DNA of 64,000 nt from Terriglobus roseus DSM 18391. Lineage in GTDB: Bacteria > Acidobacteriota > Terriglobia > Terriglobales > Acidobacteriaceae. The DNA lies in assembly GCF_000265425.1 (NCBI RefSeq), contig NC_018014.1, positions 1 to 64,000 of the forward strand, written 5' to 3'. The position numbers and the translations under genes are program-made. Each line of letters opens with the position of its first letter. The stretch's first letter is position 1. The notes below the pieces were generated by a model. That model searched no databases, was not told the DNA's origin, and saw only the letters and a list, made by a program, of their open reading frames with translations. This document shows, in pieces, positions 55,326 through 64,000 of the stretch.

Positions 55326-55583
55326 CTACACAGCGCGTACGGCAACGTTCGGGCAGTGGCATCGGACACCCATATCCCGCTCTTGCAACTCCGCCAGGTT
55401 CTCATGCTGGGCTGCGCGCTCTTCCGCGGTGCGGGAAAGGTCTGCCAGACGTAGGCGGGTGTCGGTATCTTCAAACGTCTGCACCGCCTCCAGCACCTCT
55501 TGCGCCGTTGCCTTGAAGTGGTCGGCAATAATGCGGTTGGCGTAAACGAACGACTTGCAGGCTTCCACGTCGAGCACAGGCAT
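55326..55583 (-). CDS. Small helical hypothetical protein (85 aa)
   Basis: 85 aa from the ATG at 55583, with AGGAGA upstream. Predicted long helices (YANRIIADHFKATAQEVLEA, RTAEERAAQHENLAELQERD) and a Cys-rich end (GVRCHCPN). Lies just before the Fic module on the same strand. Unrecognised. Confidence 0.55.
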   Translation of the reverse strand: MPVLDVEACKSFVYANRIIADHFKATAQEVLEAVQTFEDTDTRLRLADLSRTAEERAAQHENLAELQERDMGVRCHCPNVAVRAV

Positions 55584-55755
55584 CGTCAGTCTCCTCTCGC
55601 GCCGAAGTTTGAACTTACGCGCAAACCCTGCCTCCCGCAACCCCCTATCGCCCTAGGAGATCGACCGACCGTCCTCTCCGCCGCCGCGCGTCGACGAAGC
55701 ATTCGGGACCCGATCTGGCCGTTCGAGAGACACCAATCCACGGCCGCCAGGCAGC

Positions 55756-56030
55756 GGCGGATATCCTGTCAAGCCCCCGCAGGACCTAAATGACACATTA
55801 CAAACGACATCAAGTTGGCGGGTAATTTCCGCCGGGTCACTACAATAGAAAGAGAAGCCCAGGGACATACTCCGGGCGACGCTCGGGCCCGTAGAGCTAA
55901 CTCCTTTAGAATCTAATTTTTGCCTGTAACCCCTTTCGAATCTGATTTTTAGCGATACCCCGCAGGCTAAGTCCTTTCGAATCTGATTTTTGCGAAAAAG
56001 AGGGGGGAGGGGTACCCCCCCTCCCCCTCG
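55756..56030. repeat. Non-coding repeat/hairpin element
   Basis: Non-coding stretch with three copies of a 21-22-base direct repeat (CCTTTCGAATCTGATTTTTGC-like) at 55903-55923, 55932-55953 and 55973-55993. It is followed at 56001-56028 by a G-rich/C-rich inverted tract around GGGGTACCCC. The part before them holds GATATCCTGTCAAGCC and ACTACAATAGAAAGAGAAG. The layout looks like a defined element rather than random spacer. No ORF. The wider gap 55584-56051 holds nothing else. Confidence 0.6.
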
Positions 56031-56051
56031 CGTCAGATCTCGAACAGGGAT

Positions 56052-58130
56052 CTACTTCACAGCACTGCGATATTTCTCCGCAAGCGGCTTGTCCGCCAGA
56101 GCCTTGATGAACAGCCCACCGACAACGCTGCGCGCCTGGAAGCCGCTCTGTTTGCCGGTCTTCGTGTCGTACCAATCGGTCATGGGCACGCGGCTCGTCG
56201 TCTCGTTCGCCCACTTGTACAGCGGATCGACCAGCGCGTTAAAGGTGGCGGGGTCGTCCGCCAGCGTCGCCGTCCAAAGCTCCCAGTCCAGCTTCGTGTA
56301 GTCCTTGCGACTGTCCAGCGGCAGGCCGTAGACGTTCAGCTTGGTCTTATAGAAAGCCAGCTCGCTTTCGCGGACGGACTTCGGGAACAGGTCGTAGCCC
56401 AGCAGCTTGTCCCACACCAGGTTGTACTTCTGGCTCCACGTGTTCGGACTGTCGAAGGCCAGCTTGTAATGGTCGCCCTCGCGATCCATCTCCATCCACT
56501 TCTTCGCGTACTCGTGCGCGTCCGCGTTGTACTTCTTCGCGTCCGCATCGTGATGTAGCAGGCGGCTCAGGTCCGCATAAGCAGCCAGCGCGTCAATCGC
56601 CTTCAGTGACAGGTTCGCGTTGTGCGTCACATGACCCGCAAAATCGTCGGTCGTCAGCTGCTTCTCCGGATCGAGACCGTGCGCGTGAAGATACTGAGCC
56701 CACTGCGTAAGCTGCGGCCAGTACTTCTCTGCCAGCTTCACACCGTCGCCGTTCGGCTCCAGCCGAGCCAGCGCGTCCACCAGCAGGATCATGTTGCCGC
56801 TCTCTTCTACCGGCATCTGATCGTCCTCGGTCTTCTCGCCACCGCCATAATCCTGGCCATTCGCCAGCGGATAACGACCAAGGTCGTGCGGTGCGAACGG
56901 GAACCGCCAGCGGTTCGGCAAGGCAGCGTACTCCAGGATCGGCAGCACCTGCGCATGCAGCAGTCGCGGGTTGAAGAACAGGAAGATCGGCGCGCTCGGA
57001 TAGAAGACGTCCACCGTCGCCGTATCGCCGTTGGAGAAGTTCTCCTTGGAAAACAGCAGTGGCTGTCCATCGGTATCGGCGATCAGCTTGTGCGCCGCGA
57101 TCGACTGCCGGTAAGCCAGCGTGCAAAGCCACGCATAGTGCTCGCCCGCCGTCTTCGTCATGTCCGCGATCAACTGCTTGTCGAAGGAGTCGCCGCGCGC
57201 GTCCAGCTTCTCGTAGTCGCGCAGAGCCTCTTCCAGCATCTCGCTGACAGGCTTGCCGTCACGCTGCCACCACGGCCGCAGCCGCCGGTTCAGCACCTCC
57301 ATGCTAAAGGTGTCCGTGTAGCTGATCAGTACGAACTTCGACACAGGCTGCGTACCAACGCTGCCGAACGGAACGCTGACTGCCATCTCCGTCCTCGCCT
57401 TGGTGTTCGGCGCGGGACCATCGATGTCGTCCGCCGGGGCGAGCATGCCGTCCTTGGCAAACGCCTGCGCAGTCCGTCCGCTCAGCGCAGTCTTGGCAAC
57501 CGCAGCGTTCGGCACCGCAATGTGGAAGTAGCCCCAGTCGATCTTCAGGTCGTCGCCCGAGCGGTTCAGCACGTTCTGGCTCTGCGTCCCGACCGACAGC
57601 ACGGTCAGGTTTCCCGTCTGCTGCCGCGAGTACGTCACCGGCTGTCCGGAGAAGCTCGTAGCCATCTCGTCATTGGCATTCAGGAAGGCAGAGACCTGGT
57701 GAGGCTGGCCATCCGTACTGTGCGCCGTCCACGTCAGATACGTCACCGGCCGCGACAGCAGGTCCAGATCGTTCAGAAACGCTGGCGTGAAGAATGTCAG
57801 GTCCACCGCAACGCCACCGCCCGCAAAGTGGTAACGCGTGTGCGTCGGCGTCAGTTCGCTGCCAGTCTGCTCCATCGCAGGCACGTCACGTGGGTTGTTG
57901 CCCATGATGCGGAAGGACTTACCGTCCACACGCACCAGGCTGTCCAGCGGCTGTGGGTGTCCGGTCCAGTGCTTCGTCGGCTCCGCAGTCAACGTATCTG
58001 CAAAGCTCCATACGGAGAAGTAAGGATCGTGCGCGATCAGCGGTGTTGCCGGCGGCCGGCGGTCTGCCTGCCCGTAGGCCAGCGAGGAGAACAACAGCGC
58101 AAACGGCAACGCACACTTCAGCAAACGCAT
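56052..58130 (-). CDS. Secreted glutaminase-like protein (DUF4964/DUF5127/DUF4965/DUF1793)
   Basis: 692 aa from the ATG at 58130, with AAGGAGC upstream. Signal peptide 1-21. Domains in order: N-terminal DUF4964-like start (RPPATPLIAHDPYFSVWSFA), a large beta-sandwich (DUF5127), then the (alpha/alpha) barrel of DUF4965/DUF1793 with DDFAGHVTHNANLSLKAIDA, SPNTWSQKYNLVWDKLL and TDWYDTKTGKQSGFQARSVV. Matches fungal glutaminase A-like proteins. Could hydrolyse glutamine or be a glycosidase of an untested class. Confidence 0.82.
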   Translation of the reverse strand: MRLLKCALPFALLFSSLAYGQADRRPPATPLIAHDPYFSVWSFADTLTAEPTKHWTGHPQPLDSLVRVDGKSFRIMGNNPRDVPAMEQTGSELTPTHTRYHFAGGGVAVDLTFFTPAFLNDLDLLSRPVTYLTWTAHSTDGQPHQVSAFLNANDEMATSFSGQPVTYSRQQTGNLTVLSVGTQSQNVLNRSGDDLKIDWGYFHIAVPNAAVAKTALSGRTAQAFAKDGMLAPADDIDGPAPNTKARTEMAVSVPFGSVGTQPVSKFVLISYTDTFSMEVLNRRLRPWWQRDGKPVSEMLEEALRDYEKLDARGDSFDKQLIADMTKTAGEHYAWLCTLAYRQSIAAHKLIADTDGQPLLFSKENFSNGDTATVDVFYPSAPIFLFFNPRLLHAQVLPILEYAALPNRWRFPFAPHDLGRYPLANGQDYGGGEKTEDDQMPVEESGNMILLVDALARLEPNGDGVKLAEKYWPQLTQWAQYLHAHGLDPEKQLTTDDFAGHVTHNANLSLKAIDALAAYADLSRLLHHDADAKKYNADAHEYAKKWMEMDREGDHYKLAFDSPNTWSQKYNLVWDKLLGYDLFPKSVRESELAFYKTKLNVYGLPLDSRKDYTKLDWELWTATLADDPATFNALVDPLYKWANETTSRVPMTDWYDTKTGKQSGFQARSVVGGLFIKALADKPLAEKYRSAVK

Positions 58131-58421
58131 AGAAAGCTCCTTCAGGTTCCTGAGAAGCATAGCAACGCGAGTGCAGCGCAGGGAAAGCCGGGGTGTGAAG
58201 AGTGATTCACAAAGCCGGTAATCCTTGACACCCCGCCCTGATTCCGCGACGATATTGGACTAGCACCCCTTTGTCTGTTTGCCGGCTGGTGTTTTCTGTC
58301 GCCCCGCTGGCGGCTGTTCCGTGCCGCGCAAATCCCGAATATCTGGTGCCATCAATTTGTCCGTTGGGCCGGTACGTACTTCCGCCTGCGCCGCGAGACA
58401 ACAAGAGCAAGGAAGTTCCCA

Positions 58422-58739
58422 GTGCACGCAGTGTTTGCCCTCTTCTTCTTACAGGCCGGTGGATTCGGCAATCTTGGTCTGTTATTGCCTGTGCTGCTCG
58501 TCGGCATGGTGCTGCTGACAGCCATTCCAAACCAGCGCAAGCAGAAGAAGTGGAACGCGATGTTGGCCAGCCTGAAGTCCGGCGACCGCGTCGTCACCAC
58601 CGGCGGCCTGCGCGGCACCATCCTGAACCTGAAGGACGACGCCGTCATCGTGCGTACCCTGCCCGACGGCGTCAAGCTGGAAGTTCTGAAGAGCGCCATC
58701 GCGTCCGTAACCACGGAGGACGACGAGACGGAGAAGTAG
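58422..58739 (+). CDS. yajC: Preprotein translocase subunit YajC
   Basis: 105 aa, GTG start at 58422 with AAGGAAG upstream. One N-terminal transmembrane helix (LGLLLPVLLVGMVLLTAIPN) and the signature RKQKKWNAMLASLKSGDRVVTTGGLRGTI. Associates with SecDF in the inner membrane. The order yajC-secD-secF is conserved across bacteria. Confidence 0.95.
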   Translation: MHAVFALFFLQAGGFGNLGLLLPVLLVGMVLLTAIPNQRKQKKWNAMLASLKSGDRVVTTGGLRGTILNLKDDAVIVRTLPDGVKLEVLKSAIASVTTEDDETEK

Positions 58740-58840
58740 TCGTCGAGCGCCCGGCTCTGCTCCGCCGTGACCTTCGATCGTCATGAACGGGTACCCTGAG
58801 CCGCGGCGCGCACGAGCCTCCGATCTTTGTTGAGAGAGAC

Positions 58841-60412
58841 ATGCAGAAGAATCTGAACGGCAAGATCATCGCCATCATCGCCATCCTCCTGGTCTTCCTG
58901 TACGGGATCTTTGGTATTCCCCACGGCTCCCTGAAGCAGACGCTGACCGACCGCATTCACCTCGGTCTCGATCTGCGCGGCGGCACTCACCTTGTGCTGC
59001 AGGTGCACACCGCGGAGGCAGTCGCGGCCAATAGCGACAACGACCTGGTCCGTGCGCAGGCTGCTGTTGCCAAGGTCGCCTCGAACGCCAAGGCCACCAA
59101 GCCAGACGCATCGCAGCCCGTCATCGTCATCAGCGGCGTCTCTTCCGCAGAGATGCAGGCCGTCAAGTCTGCGCTCAGCGGTACCGAGTACAGCGCCTAC
59201 GACATCAGTTCCACCGCCGACGGCTACAAGATGTCGATGAAGCTGGCGGAGATCAAAGATCTGCGCGAGCGCACGCTCGACACCTCGATCGAGACCATCC
59301 GCAGCCGAGTCGACTCGCTGGGCGTGGCCGAGCCGGTCATCCAGAAGTACGGCCTCGGTGAAGATCAGATCCTCGTCGAGCTGCCCGGCATCGACAATCC
59401 CGACCGCGTCCGCGACGTAATCCAGTCGACCGCACGCCTCGAGATCCACGAAGTTGAGGGCGGACCGTACACCAGCCTGCAGGACGCACAGACAGCCATG
59501 CAGCCGGATGCCATCCTGGTGCAGGGCGGCAACACGGCCGAGGCGCAGGACTACTACGCACTCAAGCGCATCGCCATCGTGCAGGGCCCGGACTTCCGTG
59601 ACGCACGCGCCTCGCAGGATGAAGCAGGCCGCCCGGACGTCTCGTTCAGCCTCACCACCGGCGCCGGCGACCGCTTCTACCAGTACACCAGCACCTCCAT
59701 CGGCAAGTCGATGGCGATCGTGCTCGACAACCGTGTGAAGGAAGTCGCCACCATCAACGGCGCCATCCGCGACCAGGGACAGATCAGCGGCGGCGGCTTC
59801 AACAAGCAGACCGCTGCAGACCTTTCCTTGATGTTGCGCACGGGCTCGCTGCCCGCATCCATCACCTTCCTTGAGACGCACTCCGTCGGACCCTCGCTCG
59901 GCGCGGCAAGCATTCGTCAGGGCATCATCGCTTCCGTCGTCGGTATGTTCGCCGTCATGATCTTCATGCTGGTCTACTACCGCGGCGCAGGCATCAACGC
60001 AGATCTCGCGCTGATCCTCAACCTGGTCATCTTGCTCGGCTTCATGGGCTTCACCGGTTCCACGCTCACGCTGCCCGGCATCGCCGGCGTCATCCTGACC
60101 ATCGGTATGGGCGTCGATTCCAACGTGCTGATCTTCGAGCGTATTCGCGAAGAGATCCACGCGGGCAAGCCTGCCAGCGCAGCCGTGAAGAATGGCTTCG
60201 AGCATGCCTGGACGACCATCCTCGACACGCACGTCACCACCATCGTGTCGGCGTTGATCCTGTTCTTTGTTGGTACGGGCCCGGTGCGTGGCTTCGCGGT
60301 CACACTGATGTTCGGTCTGCTTGCCAACCTGTTTACCGCGGTGTTCGTCTCGCGCGTGATCTTTGACAGCGTGCTCAACCGCAAGACGCGCGGCGAAGCA
60401 CTGTCGATCTAA
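58841..60412 (+). CDS. secD: Protein translocase subunit SecD
   Basis: 523 aa. One N-terminal helix, the periplasmic P1 region starting LGLDLRGGTHLVLQV, and a C-terminal bundle of five helices with GIDNPDRVRDVI and LTIGMGVDSNVLIFERIREE. Uses the proton gradient to help complete protein export. The gene start is 101 bases after yajC. Confidence 0.97.
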   Translation: MQKNLNGKIIAIIAILLVFLYGIFGIPHGSLKQTLTDRIHLGLDLRGGTHLVLQVHTAEAVAANSDNDLVRAQAAVAKVASNAKATKPDASQPVIVISGVSSAEMQAVKSALSGTEYSAYDISSTADGYKMSMKLAEIKDLRERTLDTSIETIRSRVDSLGVAEPVIQKYGLGEDQILVELPGIDNPDRVRDVIQSTARLEIHEVEGGPYTSLQDAQTAMQPDAILVQGGNTAEAQDYYALKRIAIVQGPDFRDARASQDEAGRPDVSFSLTTGAGDRFYQYTSTSIGKSMAIVLDNRVKEVATINGAIRDQGQISGGGFNKQTAADLSLMLRTGSLPASITFLETHSVGPSLGAASIRQGIIASVVGMFAVMIFMLVYYRGAGINADLALILNLVILLGFMGFTGSTLTLPGIAGVILTIGMGVDSNVLIFERIREEIHAGKPASAAVKNGFEHAWTTILDTHVTTIVSALILFFVGTGPVRGFAVTLMFGLLANLFTAVFVSRVIFDSVLNRKTRGEALSI

Positions 60413-60442
60413 GTTCGAAGGCCGCCGACCATCGCGCGGCCC

Positions 60443-61408
60443 ATGAGGTTCAAAGACGTGGAACTGTTTCGCGACGTAAAAATCGACTGGCTCAGCAAGA
60501 AGTGGTTCTTTCTTGGCTTCAGCCTTATCTTCTCCGTGGCCGGCGTGCTCAGCATGCTCTTCTGGCACCACGTTCCCGTGGGCATCGACTTCAAGGGCGG
60601 CACGCAGGTGCGCGTCTCCTTCCCGACGCCGCCCAACGAAGACCACCTGCGCCAGGCAATGGACCGTGCCAACATCCACGATGCCAGCATCCAGCGCCTC
60701 AGCGGTGGCTCCACCGGCAACGAGGCGGTCATCACCCTGCCGCAGTCCAATGACAGCAACGCGGACTCCGCGCGTACTGCCGTCGTCGGCGCCCTCGCCA
60801 GCAACTATCACGACTCGTCCTACAAGATCGAAGACGCATACACAGTCGGTCCCACGGCAGGCAAGCAGCTGACGCGCCAGGCCGGTTGGGCCGTGCTGTG
60901 GTCGCTCGCCGGCATGCTCGTCTACCTGTGGTTCCGGTTTGAGTTCATCTATGGTGCCGCCGCCGTCATCGCCGTTTTCCATGACACGCTCATCACCATC
61001 GGCTTCTTCTCGCTCTTCAACATCGAGATCACATTGACCGTCGTCGCCGCCATCCTCACGCTGGTGGGTTACTCCATGAACGACACCATCGTCGTCTTCG
61101 ACCGCATCCGCGAGAACTTGCAACTGATGCGTCGCGCGTCGCTGGCCGAGATCGTTAACCGCAGCATCAACGACACGTTGAGCCGAACCGTCATTGCGTC
61201 GGGCCTCACCTTCCTCACCGTGCTCGCACTCTTCATCTTCGGCGGAGAGGTGCTTCACGCGTTCTCGTTCGCGCTCGTCGTCGGCATCCTCATCGGTACG
61301 TACTCGTCCATCGCCGTCGCCGCACCCATGCTCGTCGCCTACCAGGATTGGCGCGCCAGCAAGGGCAAGAGCACGCAGCTCACCGCGGGTCGCAAGGCGA
61401 CCATCTAG
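60443..61408 (+). CDS. secF: Protein translocase subunit SecF
   Basis: 321 aa. N-terminal helix followed by VGIDFKGGTQVRVSFP, then the C-terminal five-helix bundle with VGYSMNDTIVVFDRIREN. Separate from SecD (not fused). A GTG at 60458 is an alternative start with GAGG upstream. Confidence 0.96.
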   Translation: MRFKDVELFRDVKIDWLSKKWFFLGFSLIFSVAGVLSMLFWHHVPVGIDFKGGTQVRVSFPTPPNEDHLRQAMDRANIHDASIQRLSGGSTGNEAVITLPQSNDSNADSARTAVVGALASNYHDSSYKIEDAYTVGPTAGKQLTRQAGWAVLWSLAGMLVYLWFRFEFIYGAAAVIAVFHDTLITIGFFSLFNIEITLTVVAAILTLVGYSMNDTIVVFDRIRENLQLMRRASLAEIVNRSINDTLSRTVIASGLTFLTVLALFIFGGEVLHAFSFALVVGILIGTYSSIAVAAPMLVAYQDWRASKGKSTQLTAGRKATI

Positions 61409-61424
61409 CGTCGCAACAAACACC

Positions 61425-61456
61425 AGCAAGGGACACCTCCGGGTGTCCCTTTTGCT
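61425..61456 (+). terminator. Rho-independent terminator after secF
   Basis: AAGGGACACC-TCCG-GGTGTCCCTT, a 10-bp stem, then TTGCTTTG; outer AGC/GCT pairing extends it. Ends the yajC-secDF operon. Confidence 0.85.
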
Positions 61457-61512
61457 TTGCCTCAAACAGACAACGCCACGCTAGACTCCTCAACAGAGAA
61501 CCCCAGGTGCAA

Positions 61513-62910
61513 ATGCTGCTGCGTCCCATCCACGCCCTCGCGCTGCTGCTCTCCGCGCTCCCGCTGTCCGCGCAGACGCTCACGTTCACACACGTGAACG
61601 TCATCGACACCGTCACGGGCAACATCGCGACGGACAGGACGGTCGTCGTCAACGGCAACCGCATCGCGAAGATCGCTCCCAGCAGAAAGCTGTCACACCC
61701 AACCGGCCGCATCATCGACGCGCGCGGAAAGTACCTGATCCCTGGCCTGTGGGACATGCACACGCACGTCTACTACGGCAAAACCGCCGCGCAAGGCACA
61801 GACCTCATCCTTCCGCTCTTCATCGCCAACGGCGTCACCGGCATCCGCGACATGGGCAGCGATCTCGACAAGATCGTGCAAGCCCGCAACGAGGCCGCGG
61901 CACACCGCCTCACCGCGCCGCGCCTGTGGGTCTCCGGCCCCATGCTCAACGGCCCCGGCGAAACCTACGCGGGATCCATCGCCACCACCAACGCCACGGA
62001 CGCAGTGAAGGTCGTTGACACCCTCCTCCGGCACGGTGCCGACTTCATCAAGATCCAGTCCGACATGCCGCGCGACGCTTACTTCGCCGCGGTCACCGAA
62101 ACGAAGCGCCTGGGCAAGACCTTCGTCGGTCACGTCCCCGACGCAGTCAGCGCATCGGAGTCCGTCGCCGCAGGCCAGCTCAGCTTTGAGCACCTCATCG
62201 GCATCTTCGAAGCCAGCTCGCCCGACGAACCGACCTACCTGAAGAGCTCCTACGCCAAGGGCACCAAGAAGCCCGGCATGTTCCTCGCCACCTACGACGC
62301 TGCTCGCGAAGCAGCCATCATCCGACAGCTTGCCGATCACCACGTCTGGCAGTGCCCCACGCTCTTCTGGGAAAGCGGCCAGTGGCTTGCCGATGAAGTG
62401 CACTACGCCGACGATCCTGACCTCGCCTACGCCCCGGCATCCTGGACCACAGCATGGCCAGGCTTCGCGAAGACGCTCGCCCACACCATGGACACCGACC
62501 CCGCACCAGTCCGCGAGCAGTTCGTCACGCACGAGCTGGGAATCGTTCGCAGGCTCCACGCCGCCGGCGTTCCCTTCCTCGCCGGCACAGACACGCCCGC
62601 TGGCATCGATCTCATCCCCGGCGCCAGCCTCCACCGCGAACTGGAACGCTTCGTAGACGCAGGCTTCACGCCGCTGCAGGTGCTGCAAACAGCTACGCTC
62701 AACCCGGCCGTCTTCCTCAATCGCCGCGCCGATCTCGGCACCGTCGAGCAGGGCAAACTCGCCGACCTGCTTCTCCTCGAGGCAAACCCACTCGTCGACA
62801 TCCGCAATACAAGAAAGATCGCTGCCGTCGTAGCAGACGGACAGTTCTACGGCACCGCAGAGCTCGCGTCTCTGCGCGAGCAGCTAAAGACATGGGCAGC
62901 TCACAAGTAA
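61513..62910 (+). CDS. Secreted amidohydrolase
   Basis: 465 aa from the ATG at 61513; a GTG at 61507 is two codons upstream. Signal peptide 1-20. Metal-dependent hydrolase: HTH in LWDMHTHVYY, likely metal-bridging Lys in FIKIQSD, His in FVGHVPDA and FEHLIGI, and the Asp in AGTDTPAG, ending GTVEQGKLADLLLLEANPL. Family members act on dipeptides, creatinine, or hydantoin-like bonds; the substrate here is unknown. The downstream GNAT-like gene starts 25 bases on. Confidence 0.87.
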   Translation: MLLRPIHALALLLSALPLSAQTLTFTHVNVIDTVTGNIATDRTVVVNGNRIAKIAPSRKLSHPTGRIIDARGKYLIPGLWDMHTHVYYGKTAAQGTDLILPLFIANGVTGIRDMGSDLDKIVQARNEAAAHRLTAPRLWVSGPMLNGPGETYAGSIATTNATDAVKVVDTLLRHGADFIKIQSDMPRDAYFAAVTETKRLGKTFVGHVPDAVSASESVAAGQLSFEHLIGIFEASSPDEPTYLKSSYAKGTKKPGMFLATYDAAREAAIIRQLADHHVWQCPTLFWESGQWLADEVHYADDPDLAYAPASWTTAWPGFAKTLAHTMDTDPAPVREQFVTHELGIVRRLHAAGVPFLAGTDTPAGIDLIPGASLHRELERFVDAGFTPLQVLQTATLNPAVFLNRRADLGTVEQGKLADLLLLEANPLVDIRNTRKIAAVVADGQFYGTAELASLREQLKTWAAHK

Positions 62911-62935
62911 GCAAGCCGCAGCAGGAAAGAGCACC

Positions 62936-63562
62936 ATGCAACACGCCGCATCGACATCGCTGTACCAGGTAAGGCGCGCCCGCGAAGAGGACATACGCTG
63001 GGCCGCAGCGCTTGGTCAACGCGTCTACCAGGGGCTCGACGTCATCCCGGAAGCCACCATGCTCGGCTGGTTCCACGGCAATCCCAACGGCTTCTTCACC
63101 TTCTGGCATGGCGAACAGCGCATCGGCAACTTCGACATCCTGCCGCTCCGTCCGGCAGTCATGCAGCTCTTCGTCAGCGGCAATCTTCTCGAGAAAGACA
63201 TCCGGCCTGAGGATCTCATTCCTGCCGCCGAGTCTCACGCCATCCGCGATCTGCACTGGGAGAGCATCGTCGTCGACCCCGCATTCCTCGGCGCACGCAG
63301 ACCCATGACCAGGCTCTTCGAGCAGACATTCCTCACCACCCTCGCGCACCTCTGCCCAATCGATCAAGTCGGAAACATCTACGCCATCGCTGCGTCAGAT
63401 CCGGGCGAACGCCTTCTGCGTCGCACCGGACTCTCAAAGATTGCAGAAGCCGCAACACGCCTCGACGGTCACCCGCTGTTCCGCGGCAATGTAGCAAGCT
63501 ATCGCGAGGCCCAGACACAATTACCAGCACCCGCAAGCTACGGAAACGCAGCCGCAAGCTGA
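62936..63562 (+). CDS. GNAT-fold protein of unknown specificity
   Basis: 208 aa. N-terminus VRRAREEDIRWAAALGQRVY has GNAT-style organisation, with a central HGEQRIGNFDILPLRPAVMQ and the late IVVDPAFLGARRPMTRLFEQ helix. The acetyl-CoA-binding Q/R-x-x-G-x-G/A loop is not clear. Could be an acyltransferase or a non-catalytic relative. Confidence 0.6.
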   Translation: MQHAASTSLYQVRRAREEDIRWAAALGQRVYQGLDVIPEATMLGWFHGNPNGFFTFWHGEQRIGNFDILPLRPAVMQLFVSGNLLEKDIRPEDLIPAAESHAIRDLHWESIVVDPAFLGARRPMTRLFEQTFLTTLAHLCPIDQVGNIYAIAASDPGERLLRRTGLSKIAEAATRLDGHPLFRGNVASYREAQTQLPAPASYGNAAAS

Positions 63563-63833
63563 GTCTCCACCGCCATAGGAACACGAACAAAACACATCTC
63601 TGACCAGGCGCGTTATTTGCCTTTAGTAAGCGCTAACCTCGCTGCATTTGCCAGATGTAAGTTCATCGCGATACTATTTGCCTCTCGTCAAGCTCATCGG
63701 TTCGACGTACCCTCCGTCGGTCGTTCGGTGCTCCGAGAAACTTCTTAGAAATTATCTTTCTACCGCCGGGAACAAATTAGAAACACGCGGTGTCTACAGT
63801 CGCAGCTTTACCTCTCGCAGATTGGGGTTGCAT

Positions 63834-64000
63834 ATGTTTGAAGATTCGTTGGTAGAGTCCTCCGGAAAGTTGAAGTCGAAGTCGACCCGTTACATGTGGC
63901 TTACGGGCGCCTTCAACCTCGCTATCGTCGCGGTGATGATTCTGATCCCGCTGCTCTATCCGGACGCGTTGCCGAAGACGGCCATGACGGCCATGCTCTC
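63834..64000 (+). CDS. Energy-transducing TonB protein (N-terminal part, cut by the window edge)
   Basis: The visible 55 residues begin MFEDSLVESSGKLKSKSTRY and continue with one transmembrane helix (LAIVAVMILIPLLYP) and DALPKTAMTAML. This is the characteristic N-terminus of TonB-family proteins in this group. It would energise receptors such as the two Oar-like ones. The gene continues past base 64000. The 270 bases before it hold no supportable gene. Confidence 0.75.
   Translation, partial: MFEDSLVESSGKLKSKSTRYMWLTGAFNLAIVAVMILIPLLYPDALPKTAMTAML

Noticed and set aside
55903-55993. Direct repeats read as a CRISPR array
   Set aside because: Only three repeats of 21-22 bases with unequal spacing of 29 and 41 bases, no cas genes nearby.
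56001-56028. G-quadruplex
   Set aside because: Only about three G-runs occur on the strand, so a four-run quadruplex is not supported by sequence.
58225-58256. TTGACA followed by GATATT as a yajC promoter
   Set aside because: The spacing of 20 bases is too long for a confident promoter call.
58781-61465. An 894-aa open frame on the minus strand opposite secD-secF
   Set aside because: It is fully antisense to clear SecD and SecF genes, and its composition (Asp/Glu/Gly/Arg/His-rich) is that of a shadow frame in GC-rich DNA.

Overview
The window reads as chromosomal DNA of a soil Acidobacterium (Acidobacteriaceae / Terriglobales; Terriglobus-, Granulicella- or Edaphobacter-like). The reasons are high GC with GTG/TTG starts, a TIGR03435-type protein, two Oar-like TonB-dependent receptors with an N-terminal carboxypeptidase-regulatory domain, an outer-membrane (LpxC) lipid A pathway and a TonB N-terminus of the style common in that group. 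This is a judgement from protein flavour, not from a marker-gene search. dnaA opens the window, but I see no DnaA-box cluster in the 112 bases before it.

Layout. 0-9 kb: dnaA, an OmpL-like porin, a subclass-B3 metallo-beta-lactamase-like enzyme, and a loose sugar/sugar-acid set (zinc dehydrogenase, SDR, ACS-type MFS transporter) with a TPR protein. 9-13 kb: an unrecognised 280-aa protein, a HicB/HicA toxin-antitoxin pair, ruvA, a DinB-like protein and a Gfo/Idh/MocA oxidoreductase. 13-22 kb: RlpA, an outer-membrane beta-barrel protein, a Tat-exported glycosidase-like protein, several secreted proteins, ruvX and greA. 22-30 kb: a DUF1275 membrane protein, a long ORF joining a hypothetical protein to a CDP-alcohol phosphatidyltransferase, a YCF48-like protein, a PAS histidine kinase and the compact run mutarotase-rpiA-maf. 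30-37 kb: an M20 peptidase, lpxC-folK, an ArsR-type regulator followed by two tandemly duplicated SDR genes with a shared upstream palindrome, a frameshifted methyltransferase, and tgt. 37-48.5 kb: two Oar-like receptor genes and two paralogous M28 peptidase genes, which look like a peptide-scavenging locus. 48.8-51 kb: a GAF-PAS-GGDEF-EAL protein. 51-54.2 kb: a divergent arsenic locus (acr3-arsR / arsM-arsC). 54.3-56 kb: a Fic/antitoxin pair and a repeat-rich non-coding element. 56-64 kb: a glutaminase-like secreted protein, yajC-secD-secF, a secreted amidohydrolase, a GNAT-like protein and the start of a tonB gene.

The genes mix housekeeping (replication start, recombination, tRNA queuosine, lipid A, protein export) with soil-lifestyle functions (peptide and sugar scavenging, arsenic and possibly beta-lactam defence, toxin-antitoxin modules). 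No rRNA, tRNA, CRISPR array, insertion sequence or prophage was seen. The most unusual features are the 55.76-56.03 kb repeat/hairpin element, the duplicated SDR pair with its palindromes, the in-frame hypothetical-phosphatidyltransferase fusion, the receptor/peptidase duplication and the variant Fic antitoxin.
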